36,236 nt of DNA. Origin: an uncultured Prevotellaceae bacterium. GTDB lineage: Bacteria > Bacteroidota > Bacteroidia > Bacteroidales > Bacteroidaceae. The stretch spans positions 1-36,236 of the forward strand of contig CACZVE010000035.1 of assembly GCA_902784565.1 (NCBI GenBank), read 5' to 3'. Numbering within the stretch: the first letter of the stretch is position 1; every line of letters starts with the position of its first letter. The translations under genes and the position numbers were made by a program. A model generated the notes under the pieces. The model did no database searches. It was given only the letters and a program-made list of their open reading frames with translations, and was not told the DNA's origin. Shown piece by piece: positions 26,706 through 33,101 of this stretch.

Positions 26706-27170
26706 TTAAAGAATTATTTCCATTGTCGTTTTCTGCACTTTCATACCCATATTCCTATAAAAGGATAACGCAGGGCCATTGCCTTCCCATACATTCAGGG
26801 TGATGTTGTTACAGCCTATTGACAAGGCATAATCGTGCACATACTCATACAGAGCCTTTCCGACATGCAGTCCCCGAGACTTTTCATCCACGCAGATGTC
26901 ATCAATGTATAGCGTCTTGATGTCTTGGAGCAGTTTGTCATCCCTCACCTCTGTAATCAGGCAGAAAGCATGTCCTAAGACATCATTTCCACTGTCAAAG
27001 ACGAAAATGGGTTTGCTCTCATTTTCGAGCAGGGCTTCAAGTTCCTGCTCATTATACTTGGTCGTGTTCGGTTTGAACAAGTCAGGACGTATCACATGAT
27101 GCACCATATCCACCTGATGTAATAGTTCGATGATACGTCCGATGTCGCTTTTGTTTGCTTTCCTAACCAT
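26706..27170 (-). CDS. GNAT family N-acetyltransferase
   Basis: The protein has 154 residues from ATG 27170. It shows the GNAT fold landmarks: an N-terminal DIGRIIELL helix, the beta4 strand IDDICVDEKSRG, the acetyl-CoA loop RGLHVGKALYEYV and the C-terminal NVWEGNGPALSFYRNMGM. It transfers an acetyl group from acetyl-CoA to an unknown amine. An in-frame ATG at 27227 is upstream of the TATATTTG box (27212-27205) and is rejected. It has its own promoter and no operon partner, and diverges from the sensor pair. Confidence 0.88.
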   Translation of the reverse strand: MVRKANKSDIGRIIELLHQVDMVHHVIRPDLFKPNTTKYNEQELEALLENESKPIFVFDSGNDVLGHAFCLITEVRDDKLLQDIKTLYIDDICVDEKSRGLHVGKALYEYVHDYALSIGCNNITLNVWEGNGPALSFYRNMGMKVQKTTMEIIL

Positions 27171-27204
27171 GTTATTATTTGTACCTGAATCATTATTTTG
27201 CTGG

Positions 27205-27212
27205 CAAATATA
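27205..27212 (-). promoter_or_regulatory. -7 box of the GNAT gene
   Basis: The minus strand reads TATATTTG, a perfect TAnnTTTG, 34 bp before the ATG at 27170. No well-spaced -33 TTTG was found. Confidence 0.55.
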
Positions 27213-27335
27213 AGTAAAAAAATCCAAAGCACGTTGATTGTACCTTGGGATTTATAGATTATTGGGAATTCCCCCCAAATTCTATCCTTTTGTAAGTTTT
27301 TCTGATTTCTTTACACGTTTTTCGAAAATAATACG

Positions 27336-27343
27336 TAAATTTG
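27336..27343 (+). promoter_or_regulatory. -7 box of the sensor pair
   Basis: TAAATTTG lies 8 bp before the ATG at 27352, implying a very short leader. The -33 region is degenerate. Confidence 0.5.
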
Positions 27344-27351
27344 CGGCTGAT

Positions 27352-28734
27352 ATGTCGAAAGTTAGTACGATTATCGCCAAGACTTTGTCCTTTCGGCTTA
27401 GTCTGAGAATTATTGCCGCCTTAGCCCTGCTGCTGATGCTGGCACTGATTACGATGTTCTATTTTTCTCGTAAGGCTGTGCGGGAAGAAGCCCTGCAAAA
27501 TGCCGGACAGACCCTGGAGGTGATGGTGGAAAACATCGACAATGTGCTGTTGAGTGTGGAGCAGGCGGCGGGTAACATCTACTGGAAAATGATGGCCCAC
27601 GCCAACCAGCCCGAACTGATGGATACCTATGCGCACAAACTCGTGGAGTGTAATCCCTATATCACGGACAGTCGGATCATCTGGGATGTAGACAGTAACA
27701 CCGTGGAGGCTTTCGCACAGTGGACAACACCCCGTAAAGTCGGTAGCAGTAAAGAGAATGCAGTGGTGACCTTCAGCCTGCCTTTCTATGATAAGAACCA
27801 GAAACTGAATGTGCTTGCTATCGACGTGTCGCTGACGCTATTGTCGAAGTTCGTGCTCGAAGAGAAACCCTCGCCCAACTCCATCTGTGCCCTGTTGGGA
27901 AAGGAAGGTAACATCATCGTCTACCCCGACAGTACCCGACTGAATATGAATTTGGTGGAACTTGCCGAGCGGTATGAACATCCCACACTGTTTGAGGCGG
28001 CAGAGGCCATGCTGGCCGGCGAGACCGGATACAAGGAGGTGAAAGTGAAGGGCGAGACCTGTTACGCCTTCTACAAACCCTTCAAACAGACCGAAATAAG
28101 AGGACGCGCCATGACGGACTTAGGATGGAGTGCAGGCATCATCTATCCTGAGGAGGATATCTTCGGCAGTTACAACCGCTTGGTCTGGACGGTGTTTATC
28201 ATCGCCGTGGTGGGATTAGGTCTGCTGCTTGTGCTCTGCCGACTCTTTATCCATCACCAACTGCTGCCCCTGAGACGACTCGGAAAGTCGGCACAACTGA
28301 TTACCGAAGGACATTACGACGAGCCTATCCCCCAAAGCAAGAACCAGGATGAGGTGGGACGTCTGCAAAACCACTTCCACACCATGCAGCAATCACTGGC
28401 ACAGCACATGGGTGAACTGCAACAGTTGTCCGACACGTTGAAGGAACGAGGCGAGGTGCTACAAGCCGCCTACGAACAGGCACAGGGCGCCGACCGCATG
28501 AAAATGAATTTCCTCTATAACATGTCGGACCAGATGATGGCTCCTGTCAAAAGTATTCTGGAGAGTGTCAAGACTATCGGTAAACATGGCAGTGAACTGA
28601 CGGACGAAGACACCAACGAGATGGTTGACGAGATCATGCGGCGTGGTGAAAAGGTGACGGCACTACTGAACCAGTTGATTGCTGACTCGGAGAGGTTGGA
28701 AGTGGGAAGTGAAAAAGTGAATAGTGATGCGTAG
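27352..28734 (+). CDS. Cache/HAMP membrane sensor with degenerate HisKA and no ATPase domain
   Basis: The protein has 460 residues from ATG 27352; an in-frame TTG at 27238 is upstream of the -7 box and is rejected. It has membrane spans at about 16-38 and 278-300, with a Cache-type periplasmic domain between them. A HAMP domain follows (about 300-352, ITEGHYDEPIP), then a coiled coil and a HisKA-like dimerisation helix (about 383-445). Where kinases have N-[VM]-S-H-[EQ]-I-R-T-P, this protein reads NMSDQMMAPV. The phospho-acceptor His is Asp393, and the R-T-P signature is lost. No HATPase domain follows. It is clearly a paralogue of the next gene (shared GHYDE and VGRLQN segments) and overlaps it by 8 bp. 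It is probably a signalling partner or heterodimer subunit, not an enzyme. Confidence 0.82.
   Translation: MSKVSTIIAKTLSFRLSLRIIAALALLLMLALITMFYFSRKAVREEALQNAGQTLEVMVENIDNVLLSVEQAAGNIYWKMMAHANQPELMDTYAHKLVECNPYITDSRIIWDVDSNTVEAFAQWTTPRKVGSSKENAVVTFSLPFYDKNQKLNVLAIDVSLTLLSKFVLEEKPSPNSICALLGKEGNIIVYPDSTRLNMNLVELAERYEHPTLFEAAEAMLAGETGYKEVKVKGETCYAFYKPFKQTEIRGRAMTDLGWSAGIIYPEEDIFGSYNRLVWTVFIIAVVGLGLLLVLCRLFIHHQLLPLRRLGKSAQLITEGHYDEPIPQSKNQDEVGRLQNHFHTMQQSLAQHMGELQQLSDTLKERGEVLQAAYEQAQGADRMKMNFLYNMSDQMMAPVKSILESVKTIGKHGSELTDEDTNEMVDEIMRRGEKVTALLNQLIADSERLEVGSEKVNSDA
28698..28726 (+). repeat. Heptamer-type repeat at the sensor/kinase gene junction
   Basis: GGAAGTG, GGAAGTG, AAAAAGTG and AATAGTG run in series. 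They encode the last residues of the first sensor (LEVGSEKVNS) and end next to the ATG of the kinase gene. The repeat belongs to the same GTGAAAA-type family as the other loci here. Confidence 0.7.
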
Positions 28735-30637
28735 GATTGTACAACATATCAAACAGTCGCTTTCCTGGAAACTCAGTCTGGGAATCCTGTTGATGGCCAT
28801 ACCTATCTTCGTGCTGTCGATAGGTATCCTGTTCCAGCAGTCGAAGAGCCAGATAAAAGAGGAAGCGACGAAGCACGCCGCCAGCGTGCTAAACACCACG
28901 ATGCAACGCATCCATCGCGCGATGAACATCGTAGAAACGGCAACCGACATAAACGACTGGGAGATATTGGCCCATCTGGACCCAGACTCGATACTGGCCT
29001 ACTCACGCTTCATCGTTATGCTCAATGGTCAGATCGACGGCTGCTCCATCAGTACCGAGCCGAACACCTTCCCGAAATACGGCAGGCATTTCTCGGCCTA
29101 TACCGTTCGCGAGGGCGACAGCGTGACCACCGTCATCGAAGAGCCGTATGACTATTTCGAGAAAGTATGGTACAAGACGCCTCACCTGCAAGGCAAGCCC
29201 TGTTGGGCGGTGTATTACGACGAGAGCGACTCGCTGGACCTGACCCTCGACGGGATGATTGCCTCGTACAGTAAACCCCTCTACAATGCTGACAAGCACT
29301 TCGTGGGTGTCATCTCCACCGACCTCTCATTGATACGACTCTCAAAGATGATCACGGCTGAGGTGCCCTACCCGGACTCCTACTTCGTGATGACTGGCGA
29401 GGAGGGACGTTACTTCGTGCATCCTGACTCCACAAAACTTTTCACACAGACTATTTTCAGCGAAGCCGACCCGCAGCAGAATGCCGACATCTATGCCTTA
29501 GGACATGAGATGACTACCGGCAAGCAGGGCAGCATGAGCGTCAGGATTGACGGCCAACCATGTCTGGTGTGCTACCAACCTGTGCCTGGCACCACGTGGA
29601 GCCTCGCCCTCGTCTGTCCGGAATGGAGCATTCTGCGGGGCTATCACCGACTGAACTTTATTATCAGCCCACTCATCCTCCTCGGTCTGCTGTTCATCCT
29701 GCTGTATTGCAGCGTCACCGTGGCACACGCCATCCATCCACTCTACCGACTGACAAGTAAGGTGCAACGCATCGCCGAGGGACACTATGACGAACGCATC
29801 AAACTGAGTAAATACAACGATGTGGTGGGACGCCTGCAAAACACTTTCGCTGCCATGCAGGAGTCATTGAGTCAGCACGTGACCAGCATCCAGCAGATGA
29901 ACGAAGAGGCGGCATTGCGTAACGAAGAACTGGTACGTACCAGTGAACTGGCGAAGGAAGCCGATAGACAGAAATCGTTGTTTATCCAGAACGTGTCACA
30001 CCAGATCCGTACGCCCCTGAACATCATCATGGGCTTCTCGCAGGTGATGAAGGATAGTAAGGGTGCCTTGCCGGAAGAAGAGACCAAGAGCATCACCGAC
30101 ATGATGCAGCACAATGCCCTGATGCTCCACCGCATGTCGCTGATGCTCTTCGACTGTTCGGCAAGAGGTACCACCGAAGAACTGTATGCGACCAAGAACG
30201 ATGAGGTAATCTGTAATGAGATTGCCCGCGAATGCATCACCGGTATCCAGGAGCAATACCCGGAGATACCCATGCAATTCTCAACGGACGTGCCTGACGA
30301 TTTCAGCATCACCACCAACCGTAACTACCTGCGGAAAAGCATCCACGAGTTACTCTACAATGCCGCCAAATACTCCGACGGAAAGCACATCTCACTGCAC
30401 GTCAGCGAGTCTGGGTCAAAGATCAACTTTATCTTCGAGGATATTGGCCCGGGCATCACCGAGGAAGAATGCAACCATCTGTTTGAGATGTTCACGAAGG
30501 TGAACGACCTCTCGGAAGGTCTCGGACTGGGTCTGCCATTGGCCAGACGCCATATCCGTAACCTGGGCGGCGATCTCCTCCTCGACCTCGACTACCACGA
30601 GGGCTGCCGATTCACCATCGAACTGCCTAAGGTATAG
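28727..30637 (+). CDS. Cache/HAMP sensor histidine kinase
   Basis: The protein has 636 residues from ATG 28727; a GTG immediately before it at 28724 is an alternative start. It has a first membrane span (about 17-37), a dCache-like periplasmic domain (about 40-300) and a second span (about 308-332). HAMP follows (about 333-385, IAEGHYDERIK), then a coiled coil and HisKA with H425 in NVSHQIRTPL. The HATPase domain has N545 in ELLYNAAKYS, DIGPGI at 572-577 and GLGLGLPLA. All catalytic motifs are present, so it should autophosphorylate. No response regulator gene is next to it, so its partner is encoded elsewhere. The overlap with the preceding pseudo-kinase gene implies coupled translation, and the conserved Cache and HAMP domains would allow mixed dimers. 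Confidence 0.92.
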   Translation: MRRIVQHIKQSLSWKLSLGILLMAIPIFVLSIGILFQQSKSQIKEEATKHAASVLNTTMQRIHRAMNIVETATDINDWEILAHLDPDSILAYSRFIVMLNGQIDGCSISTEPNTFPKYGRHFSAYTVREGDSVTTVIEEPYDYFEKVWYKTPHLQGKPCWAVYYDESDSLDLTLDGMIASYSKPLYNADKHFVGVISTDLSLIRLSKMITAEVPYPDSYFVMTGEEGRYFVHPDSTKLFTQTIFSEADPQQNADIYALGHEMTTGKQGSMSVRIDGQPCLVCYQPVPGTTWSLALVCPEWSILRGYHRLNFIISPLILLGLLFILLYCSVTVAHAIHPLYRLTSKVQRIAEGHYDERIKLSKYNDVVGRLQNTFAAMQESLSQHVTSIQQMNEEAALRNEELVRTSELAKEADRQKSLFIQNVSHQIRTPLNIIMGFSQVMKDSKGALPEEETKSITDMMQHNALMLHRMSLMLFDCSARGTTEELYATKNDEVICNEIARECITGIQEQYPEIPMQFSTDVPDDFSITTNRNYLRKSIHELLYNAAKYSDGKHISLHVSESGSKINFIFEDIGPGITEEECNHLFEMFTKVNDLSEGLGLGLPLARRHIRNLGGDLLLDLDYHEGCRFTIELPKV

Positions 30638-30645
30638 GCCTTAGG
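30626..30645. other. Short perfect hairpin between two convergent stop codons
   Basis: CCTAAGG (30626-30632) and CCTTAGG (30639-30645) form a 7-bp perfect stem with a 6-nt loop. It covers the stop codons of both the sensor kinase (plus) and the aldo/keto reductase (minus), which are only 3 bp apart. There is no T-run on either side, so termination efficiency is unclear. Confidence 0.55.
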
Positions 30646-31591
30646 AGTTCTTCCACCTGACGAACATCTGGTCGCCGATGATCGTCTGTACCTCACCTAC
30701 CAATGCTTCATCCATTGGCTCATTCACGTAACCGATGTTTTTCAGCACATTGTCAGGATTGGCACTGCTGAAAAGCGTCGTGGCGATACGGGGGTTCATG
30801 CTGGTAGAGAACTGGATGGCGAGTTTTTCGATGGGGTAGCCTTTTTCCTGACAATAGGCTGCCGCCTTGGCACAGGCCTGCTTCAAGTCGCGCCCTGCGG
30901 GATGCCACATTGGGGCACCGCGCTGCGACAGAAGACCCATAGAGAGAGGTGATGCATTGATGACCCCCACGCCGTGCTGTTCGAAGAAACCGAGATAGTC
31001 GGCAAGCAGGGTGTCATTCAGACTGTAATGACAGAAGTTCAGGATACTCTCCACGGTGCCTTCCTCGCAGTGCTCGATGACCCATTTCAGGTTCTCTGGC
31101 TGTAGGTCGGTGATACCTACATGACCTACGACACCCTTTTTCCGAAGTTCCACGAGGGCAGGCAGCGTCTCGTCGACAATCTTTTGCAGACCGCCCTCCA
31201 TGGCGCCCTGAAACTCGATGTCGTGTACGTTGATGAGGTCGATATAGTCCACGTTCAGGCGCTCCATACTCTCATAGACACTCTCCGTGGCACGCTTCGC
31301 GCTGTAGTCCCACGTGTTTACGCCGTTCTTGCCGTAGCGACCCACCTTCGTAGAGAGGTAGTATTTGTCACGGGGAATCTCTTTCAGGGCCTTACCCAGA
31401 ACGGTCTCTGCCTTCAGATGACCATAGTAGGGCGACACGTCGATGAAGTTGATGCCGTTATCCACGGCGACATGGACGGCACGGATGCCTTCCTCTTCGC
31501 GGATGCTGTGGAAGACGCCTCCCAACGAGGAGGCGCCGAAGGCGAGATTGGCCACCCGCATGCCAGTCTTTCCTATTTCATTGTATACCAT
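30641..31591 (-). CDS. Aldo/keto reductase, L-galactose dehydrogenase-like
   Basis: The protein has 316 residues from ATG 31591, which lies 2 bp after the GH8 stop; a longer reading from 31717 would sit inside GH8 and is rejected. The AKR catalytic tetrad is D51 and Y56 in DVSPYYG, K82 in STKVGRYG and H123 in NVHDIEF. The sequence strongly resembles plant L-galactose dehydrogenase and bacterial L-fucose/D-arabinose dehydrogenases (FGASSLGGVF, NFCHYSLNDTLL, GVINASPLSMGLL, WHPAGRDLK). It probably oxidises a free aldose to its lactone with NAD(P). The fused position after GH8 suggests a sugar released from xylan side chains or backbone, but the substrate is inferred. It is cytoplasmic, with no signal peptide. 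Confidence 0.88.
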   Translation of the reverse strand: MVYNEIGKTGMRVANLAFGASSLGGVFHSIREEEGIRAVHVAVDNGINFIDVSPYYGHLKAETVLGKALKEIPRDKYYLSTKVGRYGKNGVNTWDYSAKRATESVYESMERLNVDYIDLINVHDIEFQGAMEGGLQKIVDETLPALVELRKKGVVGHVGITDLQPENLKWVIEHCEEGTVESILNFCHYSLNDTLLADYLGFFEQHGVGVINASPLSMGLLSQRGAPMWHPAGRDLKQACAKAAAYCQEKGYPIEKLAIQFSTSMNPRIATTLFSSANPDNVLKNIGYVNEPMDEALVGEVQTIIGDQMFVRWKNS

Positions 31592-31593
31592 AT

Positions 31594-32976
31594 TTATTTT
31601 TGTGGGGTGATAACACGGTAGTTGCCACTCAGGTGCATGAAGGCGAAGAGGCGCAGCAGACCGTCGTAGTAGGCATCGAAGTAGCCGTCCTCGAAGGGTA
31701 CGTGCTTCGCGTTCCACAGGGCATCAACAAACTCCTTGCTCTTGTCGTGGCTGCACATCATCGAGGAAGCGGCAACGGTAGCCACCAGTCCGATGCTGTG
31801 GCGCAGTTTACGGAAACCGCCTGCACCGAGTATCTCATTACCCTCGGGGATGGAACCGTCCTTACGATACTGGTCGAGGAAGGTATCGACACCCTGGGAA
31901 TAGAAGAAGTTCTGGATCTTCTCGCCATACTGACGCTGCCACTCGCCGTCGGCACAACTCCACTCGTAGTCGAGGGTGATGTTCATGGGCACGCGCCAGG
32001 AGTCATAGCGGAAGTTATTGTTGCCATTGCGGGGAGGAGCCTGAGGAGCACTGTTCTGTTGCTGACCCTGCGGTCTGCCGGGGAAACGGAAGCCAGCCAT
32101 CTCCGAACCGTCGTACTGACACTGGTCACCGTTCAGACCCGTCTTCTCGTCGGTAGCCTTGTGCAGGAACTCACGACTCTTCTGGGCGCATTCTTTCCAG
32201 AAGTCGGCGCGTCCGTCGTCACCCCACTTCGCCCAGACCTCGTAGAAGGCAGGGATATGATAGGAGGGATCTGTAAAGCCCTGTCCGTAACCGTCAGGGG
32301 TGAAGGTGATGAGTTTCGTCTCGGGATCGATGAGGTACATCTTCTGGGGACCCTGTTGCTGCGGTCCGCCACCGAAACCGCCAAAGCCTCCGAAACCGCC
32401 TGGACGGGCCTCGGGGGTGTATTCCTTGGGTTGGATGGCATTCAGGATGCGCTGGGCCTCAGCCTTGTAGTTGATGCCGGTATCATTGCCCCAACGGTTG
32501 GAGGCAAAGATCAGTGCCGTGATGAAATACAACTCACCGTCGCTGGCGGCACCTGGGGAGTTACGGGAACCGTCCGTCCTACAACTCCAGGCAAAATAAC
32601 CCTCACGGATGCCGTCCTGGTGCTGCATATATTTCTTCGTCCAGCGCCACAGACGGTCGAATATATCCTTCTCACCAAACTGCACCGCCACCATCAGACC
32701 GTACGACATACCCTCGGTACGGGCATCGTGGTTCTTGATGTCAGAGACATAGCCCATCGAGTCGCCTACCTCGAAGTAGACCTTGTTGGGGCCACGGAAC
32801 ACATCGTTAAAAACTTCCTTCAACTTCGCGTCGACATCGGCCTGTTTGTAGCCCATCTCCACGAAGAGGTTACGGTACTTACCTGTCTCAAAAGCACCCT
32901 TCTTCCAAGGGGTCAGTGCCATTGTCGGCACCGTCAGCAGCATCATCACTGCCACAATCATTGATTTCTTCATCAT
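31594..32976 (-). CDS. Secreted GH8 enzyme, likely reducing-end xylose-releasing exo-oligoxylanase
   Basis: The protein has 460 residues and a signal peptide (MMKKSMIVAVMMLLTVPTMA). The (alpha/alpha)6 barrel has the general acid E88 in DARTEGMSYG, D146 in AASDGELYF and a candidate base D325 in FRYDSWRVPMN. These match Rex-type GH8 enzymes that take xylose from the reducing end of xylo-oligosaccharides; cellulase or chitosanase activity is less likely in this context. Two low-complexity insertions interrupt the barrel: residues 190-211 (Gly/Phe then Gln/Pro) and 299-321 (Gln/Pro/Asn). Both are unusual for the family and probably surface loops. The gene follows the double GH43 by 125 bp with no clear promoter, and the reductase follows by 2 bp, so all three are likely one unit. 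Confidence 0.9.
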   Translation of the reverse strand: MMKKSMIVAVMMLLTVPTMALTPWKKGAFETGKYRNLFVEMGYKQADVDAKLKEVFNDVFRGPNKVYFEVGDSMGYVSDIKNHDARTEGMSYGLMVAVQFGEKDIFDRLWRWTKKYMQHQDGIREGYFAWSCRTDGSRNSPGAASDGELYFITALIFASNRWGNDTGINYKAEAQRILNAIQPKEYTPEARPGGFGGFGGFGGGPQQQGPQKMYLIDPETKLITFTPDGYGQGFTDPSYHIPAFYEVWAKWGDDGRADFWKECAQKSREFLHKATDEKTGLNGDQCQYDGSEMAGFRFPGRPQGQQQNSAPQAPPRNGNNNFRYDSWRVPMNITLDYEWSCADGEWQRQYGEKIQNFFYSQGVDTFLDQYRKDGSIPEGNEILGAGGFRKLRHSIGLVATVAASSMMCSHDKSKEFVDALWNAKHVPFEDGYFDAYYDGLLRLFAFMHLSGNYRVITPQK

Positions 32977-32990
32977 AATTTAAATCCTAT

Positions 32991-33026
32991 TTATTCACTT
33001 TTCACTATTTCACTTTTCACTTTTGA
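32991..33026. repeat. Heptamer tandem repeat upstream of GH8
   Basis: The plus strand reads TTATTCA, CTTTTCA, CTATTTCA (one extra base), CTTTTCA, CTTTTGA. The units match those at 11984-12018 and 13793-13820. Confidence 0.8.
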
Positions 33027-33036
33027 TGTTTCACAT

Positions 33037-33082
33037 CGAGCCCGCTCACGCTCGACAATGCTCAAATGCGATTTGGCATTGT
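33037..33082. repeat. Two adjacent hairpins in the GH43-GH8 gap
   Basis: A strong stem pairs 33055-33067 with 33071-33082: twelve base pairs (ACAATGC and CAAAT arms) with one bulged T at 33062 and a GCG loop. A smaller one pairs CGAGC (33037-33041) with GCTCG (33050-33054). Together with the heptamers beside them they fill most of the 125-bp gap. No T-run follows, so this looks more like a dispersed repeat or an mRNA-stability element than a terminator. Confidence 0.65.
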
Positions 33083-33101
33083 TCTCGCTTAATTGCGGCC
33101 T

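Noticed and set aside
31600-32964. 454-codon open frame antisense to nearly all of GH8
   Set aside because: It mirrors the GH8 gene, has no promoter or ribosome site, and its residues reflect reversed GH8 codons. GH8 has complete catalytic motifs.
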